Source of the DNA: JAJPHF01 sp035293805
GTDB lineage: Bacteria > Chloroflexota > UBA6077 > JAJPHF01
Reading direction: 5' to 3'
Length of the DNA: 64,000 nt
Assembly: GCA_035293805.1 (NCBI GenBank)
Contig: DATGMD010000020.1
Span: 1-64,000 of the forward strand
Shown here piece by piece: positions 19,527 through 27,637 of the stretch. The stretch's first letter is position 1; each line of letters starts with the position of its first letter. The notes beneath the pieces were generated by a model. That model did no database searches. It was not told the DNA's origin and saw only the letters and a program-made list of their open reading frames with translations. The position numbers and the translations under genes were made by a program.

Positions 19527-21281
19527 ATGGCAACGACACGCCGCGTCTACCTGTACGGCATCGCGCTCGTGGCGCTCGGCATGCTCGTCGCCGGGCTGGC
19601 CAGCTTGCTGGAGCTGCTCCTCCAAACCCTGGTCGCGGCCCTGGGCGGCCTGCCTGCGGCCGTCGGTCCCGACCAGGCGCGCGGCCGCGTCAGCTACGCC
19701 GCCGCCCTCAGTGCCATCGGTCTCGTCGCCTGGGTCGTCCACTGGACGCTCGCCAACCGGCCCCTCGCCCGGGCGGCCGACGCCCCCGCCGAGCGGCGCG
19801 CGGCCATCCGCAAGCTGTTCCTCTACCTCGTGCTGCTCGTCGGCGGCCTGCGGCTGACCTTCGCCCTGAGCGATCTCGTGCGCGATCTCCTGCGCGCGCT
19901 CTTCGGCCGCCTCGCCGGCGCGGACCTGCTCACCGGAAGCGTCACGCATCCCGTGGCCGTCGTCGCCATCGTGGGCGTGTTCTGGCTGTACTACGCCCGC
20001 GTCGCGCGCGCCGATCGCGCCGTCGCGCCCGAGGCCGGCGCGGGCGCGACGCTGCGCCGCTGGTACGTCTACGCGCTCGCCTTCGTCGGCCTCCTGCTGC
20101 TGCTCTTCGGGACCGTGGGAGCGCTCGAAGACCTCTGGGCCGCGCTCGTCGTGCCGCCCGGCGCCGTCCAGAGCAGCGCGGAGTGGCTGGGCGGGGCGCT
20201 CGCCGGGCGGCTGGGCGCCGTCGCGGCCGGCCTCGCCGCCTGGTACCTCGCCTGGAGCGCGAGCGTGGCCGCCTTCGAACGCCCCGACGAGCCTGACCCC
20301 GAGAGCCGCTCGACGCTCCGCAAGGTCTATCTCTACCTCGTGCTCGCCGTGGCGGTGGCCTGGACGGTGTGGAACCTCGGCCGGACGCTCTACGTGCTGC
20401 TGCGCGTGGCCCTGGTGCCCGAGCGGCTGGCGGGCGGCTGGGGCGCCGTCGTGCCCGACCTCGGCGGGCCGCTCGTCACCGCACTCGTCTTCGGCGTGGC
20501 CTGGGCCTACCACGCCCGCGTCGTCGAGCACGAGGCGGCGCGGGCCGGCGAGCGCCGCCGCCAGGCCGCCATCCGCTGGTTCTACGCCTACCTCGTCGCG
20601 CTCGTCGGCCTGGGCGCCCTAGCGGTGGGCCTCGGCGGCACCCTCGCCACGCTGCTCGACCTCGCCGTCCAACCCGGCGCCCCGCGCGAGACGCACTGGT
20701 GGGCCGACCGCATCAGCCTGTTCGCCACGCTCGTCGCCGTCGGCCTGCCCCTGTGGGCCGCCTACTGGCAGCGCCTCCAGCGCGAGGCCCAGGAGCCGCT
20801 GGCCCGCGATGCCCTCGTGCGGCGCATCTACCTGTTCCTCGTCTTCGGCCTGGCCGTGCTCACGCTGCTCGGCAGCGGCGCCTTCGCCCTCTACCAGCTC
20901 CTCCGCCGCGCCCTCGGCGACACCTGGAGCGCCGGCGCCACGAGCGAGCTACTCGCCGCCGCCAGCGCCGCCGCCGTCGCCGCGCTCTTCCTCGCCTACC
21001 ACCTGCGCGTCCTTCGCGCCGGCGCCCCGCCCCTGGCGCCTCCTGGTGCGCTACCCGCTACGCCACCCGGCGCAGCGCCCCGCGCCGCCACGCCGGCCGC
21101 CCCCGCCGGCCCGGCCGCGCCCCGCTTGGCGCTCGCCGTGGTGCGCGCCGCCGACCCGGCGCGGCTCGCCGCCTTCGAGCGCGAGCTGGCGGCGCGGCTG
21201 CCCGCCGGCGTCGAGCTAGAGCTGCTCCCTCTGGACGCCGCGACCGCCGCGCGCCTGCTCGCCGCTGCCGCCTCCCCCTGA
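19527..21281 (+). CDS. polytopic membrane protein with six DUF5671-type repeats
   Basis: 584 residues with about twelve membrane segments built as repeated two-helix units. Each unit opens with the same basic-aromatic signature: RRVYLYGIAL (5), RKLFLYLVLL (~93), RRWYVYALAF (~174), RKVYLYLVLA (~264), IRWFYAYLVA (~350) and VRRIYLFLVF (~430). This is the DUF5671 pattern known from Chloroflexota and Actinomycetota membrane proteins, here in six copies. Residues ~495-530 are a Pro/Ala linker, and the last ~55 form a small soluble domain (ELAARLPAGVELELLPLDA). No catalytic motif is visible and the function is unknown. It follows the anchored-protein gene by 8 nt and is convergent with the monooxygenase gene. 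Confidence 0.8.
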   Translation: MATTRRVYLYGIALVALGMLVAGLASLLELLLQTLVAALGGLPAAVGPDQARGRVSYAAALSAIGLVAWVVHWTLANRPLARAADAPAERRAAIRKLFLYLVLLVGGLRLTFALSDLVRDLLRALFGRLAGADLLTGSVTHPVAVVAIVGVFWLYYARVARADRAVAPEAGAGATLRRWYVYALAFVGLLLLLFGTVGALEDLWAALVVPPGAVQSSAEWLGGALAGRLGAVAAGLAAWYLAWSASVAAFERPDEPDPESRSTLRKVYLYLVLAVAVAWTVWNLGRTLYVLLRVALVPERLAGGWGAVVPDLGGPLVTALVFGVAWAYHARVVEHEAARAGERRRQAAIRWFYAYLVALVGLGALAVGLGGTLATLLDLAVQPGAPRETHWWADRISLFATLVAVGLPLWAAYWQRLQREAQEPLARDALVRRIYLFLVFGLAVLTLLGSGAFALYQLLRRALGDTWSAGATSELLAAASAAAVAALFLAYHLRVLRAGAPPLAPPGALPATPPGAAPRAATPAAPAGPAAPRLALAVVRAADPARLAAFERELAARLPAGVELELLPLDAATAARLLAAAASP

Positions 21282-21330
21282 TCCTCGCGTCCGCCCCGCA
21301 GCTCGCCGCTGTCGTGGCCAGCATGAGCAA

Positions 21331-22644
21331 TCATTGATCGCCGGCGTTGCGGAACAGCCAGCGCTTGGCGGGCGCCGGGAGCGCGTTCAGGGTGCGCAGC
21401 GCCGTGTGCGAGAGCGCGCGCGCCAGGGTGCCCTCGGCCAGCACGCTGTCGAGCGCCCGCCGCGAGCTGCGCACGGCGGCGAAGCCATAGCGCCGCATCT
21501 CCGCCTCGTAGGCGTGGAGCGCCCGGAGCAGCGGCTGCTCGCGGCGGGCGGCCGCCACGAGCGCGGCGCACAGCCGCTCGGCGTCGCGCAGGGCCGTGTT
21601 GGCGCCGATGCCGCGGTACGGCGTCATGCTGTGGATCGCGTCGCCGAGCAGCGTGATCGGCCGCGTCTCCCAGTCCCCGATGGGCACCGACGTGCGGATC
21701 GGGAAGGCCGTGATCGTCGTGGGGTCGGCCGCGGCGACGAGCCGACGCAGGCGCGGGTGCCAGCCCTGGCACAGTCCGAGCACGACCGCCTGCAGCGCCG
21801 CGCCGTCCAGCGCGGCGGGGTCCGCGCGCAGCGGATACTTCGCGCGGCGCGCGCCGAACCCCCACATCACGTAGTCGGCGGTGTTGTCCTCCAGCAGCCC
21901 GAGCGCGCCCGGGCGATCGTTCCCGCCGATTGCGCCCACCCCGGCCGGGCGGCGCGCGAACTCCTGCACCGCCAGGAACAGGCTGAAGCCGCCGCGGGCG
22001 CTCACCAGGGCGGGACCGTCGAACAGGCGCGGCGGCAGGAGCGCGCGCGTCGGGTCGGTCAGCGGGACCTTGCCGCCGACGGCAATGACGCCCGTGTCGA
22101 CGACCGGGGCGTGCGGCAGGCGCTGCTTCCGCACGCGCGAGCCCACCCCGTCGGCGCCGACGAGCACCGTCCCTGTGGCCGTTTCGCCGTCCGCGAAGTG
22201 CGCGGTCACTTCGCCGCTCGGCAGCAGCTCGTAGTGGGTGAACGTCTTGTCGAAGCGCACCACGTCGTCCAGCCCCATGAGCAAGACCTGGCGGAGGGTG
22301 ATGCGGCTCACGGAATGGTGGCGATCGGCGGGGTCCGGCGGCAGCGCGTCGCCGAAGTCGAAGGCCAGCAGCTCGCGGAGGCGCTCGTCGTAAAAGCTGA
22401 AGGCCCGGTTGCCCTTGCCGCTCGTGGCGAGGAAGGCGTCGAAGGCCGGCGGCGGCAGGCAGGCGCGGAGGGCATGGGCGCCCGCCGGGCTGATGTGGAG
22501 ACGGTAGCCCTGCAGGCGCGCCGTGGGGGTGCGGTCGCGCTCGTAGACGGCGACGCTCAGGCCAGCCTGGCGCAGGCCCTGCGCGAGACACAGCCCGCCG
22601 ACGCCGCCGCCGACGATGACGACGTGGAAAGGCGCTGTAGCCAT
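21331..22644 (-). CDS. FAD-dependent monooxygenase (class A flavoprotein)
   Basis: A 437-residue aromatic-hydroxylase-type flavoprotein. The N-terminal Rossmann motif GGGVGGLCLAQGLRQAG binds FAD. The family's DG motif appears as VGADGVGSRVR, and the GD motif as LLGDAIHSMTPYRGIGAN near residue 335. Members use NAD(P)H and O2 to hydroxylate aromatic or polyketide-like substrates; the substrate here is not predictable. ATG 22644 was chosen because it opens the FAD motif and has AGGAGG ~10 nt upstream. In-frame sequence further upstream is rich in Arg and Cys and unlikely to be coding. It lies 177 nt downstream of the PadR gene on the same strand, so it is the obvious candidate target of that repressor. 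Confidence 0.93.
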   Translation of the reverse strand: MATAPFHVVIVGGGVGGLCLAQGLRQAGLSVAVYERDRTPTARLQGYRLHISPAGAHALRACLPPPAFDAFLATSGKGNRAFSFYDERLRELLAFDFGDALPPDPADRHHSVSRITLRQVLLMGLDDVVRFDKTFTHYELLPSGEVTAHFADGETATGTVLVGADGVGSRVRKQRLPHAPVVDTGVIAVGGKVPLTDPTRALLPPRLFDGPALVSARGGFSLFLAVQEFARRPAGVGAIGGNDRPGALGLLEDNTADYVMWGFGARRAKYPLRADPAALDGAALQAVVLGLCQGWHPRLRRLVAAADPTTITAFPIRTSVPIGDWETRPITLLGDAIHSMTPYRGIGANTALRDAERLCAALVAAARREQPLLRALHAYEAEMRRYGFAAVRSSRRALDSVLAEGTLARALSHTALRTLNALPAPAKRWLFRNAGDQ

Positions 22645-22821
22645 CAGTACAGCCTCCTGGCATGGATCGCGCGCCTGGCGCGCGCACTCTGGCCGAACGA
22701 GGCTGCACCTGCTACGCTGTGGATGTGCGCCGCACGGACAGGTGTCGCTTCGCGGCCCCGACGTGTGGTCCGGCTCCCGGCGGGGTGCTGCAACACCTCG
22801 TCGGGAGCGCACGGTCTTACC

Positions 22822-23556
22822 TCATCCCATCCCCTCCGCGACCGGCGCCTCGGACGGCGATTCTGCCTGAGGGGCCGAGGCCGACCCAGACGCCAGCTCA
22901 CCCTCCGCGCTCGGCGCGGCCGGTGCCGGGGCCACCGGCGACCGCTGGGCGTGGTAGGAGCGCCACAGCTCCAGGCCCGCGAGGGAGCCGTCCCGGATCT
23001 GGGCGAGGAGCCCGGCCACCCACTCCCGCTCGGCCTGGCGCAGCGCCAGCACGTAGTCGGACTCGACGATGAGCAGCCGCGGCAGGCCCGCCTCGGATAG
23101 GGCGTCGAGCGTCGCGCGCTGCTGCGCGTTCTCCGCGTCCAGCCGCGCGACGCGCTCCTCCAGCAGCGCCACCACCTGGTCGATCGGCAGCGCGGCGAGC
23201 AGCGACAGCCCAGCCTCGAACTGCAGGTACTCCTTCACGGGCGTGCGTAGCAGGTCGGCGAGCCAGTCGCGCAGCTCGGCCTCGCCGGCCGGCGTGAGCG
23301 CGTAAATCGTGCGTTCGGGGCGGCGCCCCGCGCGGCTCGTCTCCTGCGCCACGATGAAGCCCGCCCGCTGCAGCAGCCGAATGACGGTGTACAGCGAGCC
23401 GTAATTCAGGCGAATGCTGTTCTCTTTGTTGCGCTCGCGCAGTGTGGCGGCCATCTCGTAGGGGTGCATCGGCCGCTCTAGCAGCAGCTCGAGCACGACG
23501 AGCGCCAGGGGATTGGCCACCTTCCGCGACCGGATCACGACTCTTACTCGGCTCAT
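22822..23556 (-). CDS. PadR family transcriptional regulator
   Basis: 244 residues. A PadR winged helix at ~12-95 contains LLERPMHPYEMAATLRER and the wing LNYGSLYTVIRLLQRAGFI...YALTPAGEAEL. A C-terminal helical dimerisation domain (Vir_C type, ~100-190) follows, then a disordered Ala/Pro/Glu tail (~200-244). PadR proteins usually repress detoxification or catabolic genes until a phenolic or drug ligand binds. ATG 23556 starts the wing-helix region, and the promoter at 23599-23571 excludes longer starts because their codons would precede the transcript. A perfect dyad overlaps the -10, so the gene very likely represses itself, and probably also the monooxygenase downstream. Confidence 0.95.
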   Translation of the reverse strand: MSRVRVVIRSRKVANPLALVVLELLLERPMHPYEMAATLRERNKENSIRLNYGSLYTVIRLLQRAGFIVAQETSRAGRRPERTIYALTPAGEAELRDWLADLLRTPVKEYLQFEAGLSLLAALPIDQVVALLEERVARLDAENAQQRATLDALSEAGLPRLLIVESDYVLALRQAEREWVAGLLAQIRDGSLAGLELWRSYHAQRSPVAPAPAAPSAEGELASGSASAPQAESPSEAPVAEGMG

Positions 23557-23557
23557 A

Positions 23558-23575
23558 ATACTTGCACGCAAGTAT
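23558..23575. promoter_or_regulatory. PadR operator-like palindrome
   Basis: ATACTTGCACGCAAGTAT: two exact 8-bp inverted halves (ATACTTGC / GCAAGTAT) around a 2-bp centre. It overlaps the -10 box and the predicted start point and ends 1 bp before the PadR start codon. This is where an autorepressor would sit. Confidence 0.8.
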
Positions 23576-23599
23576 ATGGCGATGGCCAATCTCTGTCAA
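23571..23599 (-). promoter_or_regulatory. sigma70-type promoter of the PadR gene
   Basis: On the minus strand TTGACA (23599-23594), a 17-nt spacer and TATACT (23576-23571). This is a near-consensus promoter, unusually good for this GC-rich DNA. Transcription should start near 23564, only about 8 nt before ATG 23556, so the mRNA is nearly leaderless. Confidence 0.85.
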
Positions 23600-23744
23600 G
23601 CGGCCTGCGGCGCTGTGAGCGACCTGTGAGCGTCGCGCCGGCGCGTGTGAGCGGTTCTGTGAGCCGGCAGCTTTACAGTGGGAGGCGGTACAGTGAGCGA
23701 GCAAGCCTCGCTAGCGGCGCCCGGGAAGCGAGAATGCGAGGTGC

Positions 23745-24044
23745 ATGATGGCTAGCGCGGTCGCGGCGTCCAGTACCGCTATCCGGCGCTGTGCGCGGTG
23801 CCACGGTCCCATGTTCCGCGACGACGATGACGTCCACGTGGCCTTCCTGTGCTTGCTCTGCGGCGAGTACGAGTTCCCCAGCCCCCCGCGGCGCCGGCTC
23901 GTGGCGCCGTCGCCCGACAGCGTGCGCCGCCCCGCGGTCGGCCCGCCGCCCACCCCGGCCTGGCCTCGCCCGCGAGAGACGCCGCGCGGTCAGGCGCCGA
24001 GCTGCTCGGCCAGCCAGTCGGCGGTGCGCGGCCGAAGCTTGTAG
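23745..24044 (+). CDS. small zinc-ribbon protein
   Basis: 99 residues. Two CxxC knuckles (Cys16/Cys19 and Cys36/Cys39; CARCHGPMF ... CLLCGEYEF) form a clear zinc ribbon separated by an acidic turn. The remaining ~55 residues are Pro/Arg-rich and probably disordered. GAGGTG precedes the start by 4 nt; ATG 23748 is an alternative. Zinc ribbons of this size bind nucleic acid or mediate protein contacts; no specific function can be given. The 3' end overlaps, antisense, the hydrolase remnant at 23990-24118, so the last ~18 codons may be accidental read-through. Confidence 0.5.
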   Translation: MMASAVAASSTAIRRCARCHGPMFRDDDDVHVAFLCLLCGEYEFPSPPRRRLVAPSPDSVRRPAVGPPPTPAWPRPRETPRGQAPSCSASQSAVRGRSL

Positions 24045-24118
24045 CTGACGTTGCCGCACACGTGGTTGCCGTCGGGGAAGACGACCAGCTCTGTCGGCCC
24101 GGCGGCTAGCGGCAGCAC
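23990..24118 (-). pseudogene. 3' remnant of an alpha/beta hydrolase gene
   Basis: On the minus strand about 40 codons, including VVFPDGNHVCGNVSYK and ending ADWLAEQLGA then stop, match the C-terminus of acyl-peptidase/FrsA-like alpha/beta hydrolases, with the catalytic His in GNHV. Nothing upstream on this strand continues the fold: the sequence becomes Arg/Gly-rich noise. It is therefore a 5'-truncated leftover. An intact hydrolase of a related family sits at 33155-34273. Confidence 0.6.
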
Positions 24119-24242
24119 CCTAGCAAGCGGCGCCGCCGGGCCGCCGCGGTTCCCCGCGCTGGCGCGCTCCCCTGCCGGTGCCCGAGTATTCCCACGACGG
24201 CGGCGGCGCGCGGAGCGCCGGCCGCCCGAAGGGAGCCGCCCC

Positions 24243-26330
24243 GTGCGCGCGCCGCCGCCCCCCACCGTGCTCACCGCGCCGCTGGTCCACTTCGGCCGCG
24301 AGGTGTGCTGCCACCTGGAGGCCGCGCTGCGCCGTGAATGGCTAGTCACGAACGGCCTCGGCGGCTACGCCTCCGGCACGCTCGCCGGCATCGCCACGCG
24401 CCGCTACCACGGCCTGCTCGTGGCGGCGCTCGCCCCGCCGGGCGGGCGCACGGTGCTGGTGGGTGGCGCCGTCGAGTGCGCGGTCTACGGCGGCCAGCGC
24501 TTCCCGCTGTCGACGCACCAGTACGCCGACGGCACGATCGACCCGCACGGCTACCGCTACCTGCAAGCATTCGCCCTCATGGGCATGCTGCCCGTCTGGA
24601 CATTCGCCCTCGGCGACGCCCTGCTCGAGCGGCGCGTCTGGATGGCCCAGGGCGCCAACACCACCTATGTCAGCTACACGCTCCGGCGCGGCAGCCGCCC
24701 GCTGGAGCTAGAGGTCACACCGCTCGTCACCTACCGCGATTTCCACTCCCTCAGCTCGGGCCAGGGCTGGCAGCCGGGTGTGGAGCCCGTGCCCGGCGGT
24801 GCCGCGATCCACGCCTTCGACGGCGCGGTCCCGTTCCGCCTGCTCGCCAGCGCCGGGCGCTTCCAGCCCGGCGGCGTCTGGTATTGGGGCTTCCGCCACG
24901 CCGCTGAGACGGCCCGCGGCCTGGACGACCGCGGCGATCTCTACGCGCCCGGCACGTTCACCGCGACGCTCTCCCCGACCGTCCCCTGGGCGCTCACGCT
25001 GACCGCCGACGCCCGCGGCGAACTCGACGCGCCGCGCGCCCTGGCGGCTGCCGGGGACCGGCAGCGCCGGCTGCTCCAGCAGGCCGGCGTCGAGGGCGCC
25101 GAGCGGCCATTGCAACAGCTCGTCCTCGCCGCCGACCAGTTCCTCGTCGCGCGCCGCGGTCCCGCTCCGGCTCCGTCCCGCGCCGGCGAGGCCCACGCCC
25201 TGGACGCTCCCGCCGCCTCGCTCTCCCGCGTCGAGCCCGGCCAGGCTAGCGCGGCCAGCCGCACCGTGATCGCTGGCTACCACTGGTTCAACGACTGGGG
25301 GCGCGACACGATGATCGCGCTGCCCGGCCTCACGCTCGCCACCGGCCGACCCGACGAGGCCGCGGCGATCTTGCGCGCCTTCGGCGGCTACGTCGGCGAC
25401 GGCCTGCTGCCCAACAATTTCCCCGACGACGGCGGCGCGGACCCCGGCTACAACACTGCCGACGCCGCCCTCTGGTACATCTGGGCCGTCCACGCCTACG
25501 CCGAGGCCACCGGCGACGCGGCGCTCGTGGACGCCCTGCTGCCGACGCTGCGCGAGATCGTGGGCGCCTACGCGCGCGGCACCCGCTACGGCATCGGCGT
25601 GGACCCCGCCGACGGCCTGCTGCGCGCCGGCGCGCCGGGCCTCCAGCTCACGTGGATGGACGCCAAGGTCGGCGACGCGGTCGTTACGCCCCGGATCGGC
25701 AAGCCCGTCGAGCTAAACGCGCTCTGGTACAACGCGCTGCGTGCGCTGGCCGCTTTCCTCGCCGTCCGCGCCGACCCCGCCGCTCGGGACTACGCCGCCC
25801 AGGCCGTGCGCGCCCGGGCGAGCTTCCTGGCCCGCTTCCGCCAGCCCGGCCGCGCCTACCTGGCCGACGTGATCGACGGCCCGAGCGGCGATGACTGGGC
25901 GCTGCGCCCGAACCAGCTCTTCGCCATCTCGCTGCCATTCCCGCTGCTCACGGGCGCCGCCGCCGCGCCCATCGTGGAGGCCGTGGGCCAGGCGCTACTC
26001 ACCAGCTATGGCCTCCGCTCGCTCAGTCCCGCCGACCCCGCCTACCGCGGCCGCTACCGTGGCGGCCCGGCGGAGCGGGATGCCGCGTACCACCAGGGCA
26101 CCGTGTGGGCCTGGCTGCTCGGCGCCTACGCCGAGGCCCACTACCGCGCCTACGGTAACCGCGCGGCGGCGCTGGCGCTGCTCCGCCCCATCGCCGACCA
26201 TCTGCGCGACGCCGGCCTCGGCACCGTCTCCGAGCTGTTCGAGGGCGATCCGCCCCACTGCACACGGGGCTGCATCGCTCAGGCCTGGAGCGTCGCCGAG
26301 GTGCTGCGCGTCTGGCGCGCCCTCGCCTAG
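24243..26330 (+). CDS. glycogen debranching enzyme (amylo-alpha-1,6-glucosidase family)
   Basis: 695 residues. The N-terminal domain (GDE_N-like, ~10-230) contains REWLVTNGLGGYASGT and RRYHGLLVAAL. The C-terminal (alpha/alpha)6 barrel (~270-690) shows DWGRDTMIALPGLTLATGR and WMDAKVGDAVVTPRIGKPVE, typical of bacterial GDE_C (GH133-type) enzymes. It would hydrolyse alpha-1,6 branch linkages of glycogen or limit dextrin in the cytoplasm. I start it at GTG 24243, where GAAGGGAG lies ~7 nt upstream and the conserved N-terminus begins; the longer open frame upstream is low-complexity and overlaps a hydrolase remnant. The length matches the family (650-720). The next gene starts 146 nt downstream. 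Confidence 0.95.
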   Translation: MRAPPPPTVLTAPLVHFGREVCCHLEAALRREWLVTNGLGGYASGTLAGIATRRYHGLLVAALAPPGGRTVLVGGAVECAVYGGQRFPLSTHQYADGTIDPHGYRYLQAFALMGMLPVWTFALGDALLERRVWMAQGANTTYVSYTLRRGSRPLELEVTPLVTYRDFHSLSSGQGWQPGVEPVPGGAAIHAFDGAVPFRLLASAGRFQPGGVWYWGFRHAAETARGLDDRGDLYAPGTFTATLSPTVPWALTLTADARGELDAPRALAAAGDRQRRLLQQAGVEGAERPLQQLVLAADQFLVARRGPAPAPSRAGEAHALDAPAASLSRVEPGQASAASRTVIAGYHWFNDWGRDTMIALPGLTLATGRPDEAAAILRAFGGYVGDGLLPNNFPDDGGADPGYNTADAALWYIWAVHAYAEATGDAALVDALLPTLREIVGAYARGTRYGIGVDPADGLLRAGAPGLQLTWMDAKVGDAVVTPRIGKPVELNALWYNALRALAAFLAVRADPAARDYAAQAVRARASFLARFRQPGRAYLADVIDGPSGDDWALRPNQLFAISLPFPLLTGAAAAPIVEAVGQALLTSYGLRSLSPADPAYRGRYRGGPAERDAAYHQGTVWAWLLGAYAEAHYRAYGNRAAALALLRPIADHLRDAGLGTVSELFEGDPPHCTRGCIAQAWSVAEVLRVWRALA

Positions 26331-26475
26331 CGAACGTGAGCGAGGTAGCGCCTCATCGCGGCCCGGCGCACCCGCGCGCGTCGCGGGTACGTTCCTTGCG
26401 CGTCTCGTCGAGGGCGCTACGCGCCGCGCCGGCGCGGCCCAGTACCGCCGTGCCGCGCGCGTCGGAGGGGGACGA

Positions 26476-27492
26476 GTGTTTCGCAGCCTGCCGCCGCGGC
26501 GCTCCAGCGCGGCGCTCCGGAGCGCCGCGCTGGGGGAGAGCCTTCGCACCGTCCGCGTCGCGCTCGCCGCCAACCTTCTCGTCGCCGCCGCGAAGCTGGC
26601 CGCCGGCCTGCTCTCCGGCTCGGCCGCGCTGCTGGCCGAAGCCGGCCACTCCCTGGCCGATTCGGTGAACGAAGTCTTCCTGGGCATCTCACTGCGCCGC
26701 GGCAACCTGCCGGCCGACCCCATCCATCCCCTTGGCCACGGCCGAGAGCGCTTCCTCTGGGCCTTCATGGCCGCCATCGCCTCGTTCCTCATCGGCGGCT
26801 GCTTGTCCATCGGGCTCGCCATCCGGGAGCTGCTCGCGGGCGGTGTGCCCGGCGACCTGCGGCTCGCCGGGGTGGTGCTCGCCGTTGCCTTCGTCGCCGA
26901 CGGCACCTCACTGCTCCAGAGCTTGCGGCAAGCGCGGCACGAGGCCCGCGCGCGCGGCGAGCCGCTGCCGCGCTACGTCCTGCACACCAGCGACCCCGCC
27001 CTGCGAGCGGTCGTGGTCGAGGACAGCGCCGGCGTCGTCGGCGTCGTCGCCGCCACGGCCGGGCTCCTGGCAAGTATGCTGCTCGGCCGCGACACCCCGG
27101 ACGCGCTCGCCTCCCTGGCCATCGGCCTCCTGCTGGCGGCGACCGCCTTTGGCCTGGCCCGACCCCTCGCCGACTACCTCATCGGCCGCTCGCTGCCCGC
27201 CGACCAGCTGCAGCGGCTCTACGCCATCCTGGTCGCCGCGCCGGCCGTGGAAGAGGTGATCCTGCTCCAGGCCGTGTACACCGGCCCGGACGAGATCGTC
27301 GTGGCCGCGAAAGTGCGCCCCGTGCCGAGCCAGACCGTCGACGCCCTCGCCCACGCGATGGACGACCTGGACCGGGCGCTGCGCGCCGCGCTCCCGGAGG
27401 TCGCCGAAGTGTACATCGACGTGACCACCTATCGCGCCGAGATCGCTCAGCACGGCGCCCCGCCGCTCAGCCCCCGGCGTGGCCGCGCCTGA
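26476..27492 (+). CDS. cation diffusion facilitator family transporter
   Basis: 338 residues. Helices start at ~20, and the CDF metal site is visible in TM2 as HSLADSVNE. The expected TM5 site reads VVVEDSAGVVG, with Glu-Asp in place of the classical His-Asp, as in several actinobacterial and chloroflexal CDF proteins. A C-terminal cytoplasmic ferredoxin-like domain (~250-320, VEEVILLQAVYTGPDEIVVAAK) follows. It exports divalent cations such as Zn, Fe or Mn in exchange for protons; the altered site leaves the metal open. GTG 26476 was chosen because GGAGGGG lies 5 nt upstream; the frame is open far upstream but there overlaps the debranching enzyme. Confidence 0.92.
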   Translation: MFRSLPPRRSSAALRSAALGESLRTVRVALAANLLVAAAKLAAGLLSGSAALLAEAGHSLADSVNEVFLGISLRRGNLPADPIHPLGHGRERFLWAFMAAIASFLIGGCLSIGLAIRELLAGGVPGDLRLAGVVLAVAFVADGTSLLQSLRQARHEARARGEPLPRYVLHTSDPALRAVVVEDSAGVVGVVAATAGLLASMLLGRDTPDALASLAIGLLLAATAFGLARPLADYLIGRSLPADQLQRLYAILVAAPAVEEVILLQAVYTGPDEIVVAAKVRPVPSQTVDALAHAMDDLDRALRAALPEVAEVYIDVTTYRAEIAQHGAPPLSPRRGRA

Positions 27493-27583
27493 ACGCGCCG
27501 ACGGCCGGCGCCGCGCCCGCGCGTCTTCGCCCCCGGCCCGCTGCCCCAGGAGTTGCGCTCGGCACCACCGGGGCCGCGTTCTG

Positions 27584-27612
27584 TTGACCCTGTGGTGGGC
27601 GAGTGCTAGGAT
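27584..27612 (+). promoter_or_regulatory. sigma70-type promoter of the VOC gene
   Basis: TTGACC (27584-27589), a 17-nt spacer and TAGGAT (27607-27612). The -10 covers an in-frame ATG at 27611, so that ATG cannot start the protein. Transcription from about 27619 points to GTG 27638 as the true start. Confidence 0.7.
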
Positions 27613-27637
27613 GGCCGAAAACGCGAGGGAGGCGGCC

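Noticed and set aside
20996..22708. Long minus-strand frame over the monooxygenase gene (570 codons)
   Set aside because: It is the out-of-phase shadow of the flavoprotein gene: Arg/Gly/Ala-rich, no family pattern, while the other frame has intact FAD motifs.
22709..22715. CTGCTAC near the PadR-monooxygenase gap as another copy of the 45.7-kb motif
   Set aside because: A heptamer is expected several times by chance in 64 kb; only the evenly spaced cluster at 45678-45728 stands out.
21334..23100. Long plus-strand frame antisense to monooxygenase and PadR genes
   Set aside because: Composition is that of an antisense shadow in GC-rich DNA, with no motif or ribosome site.
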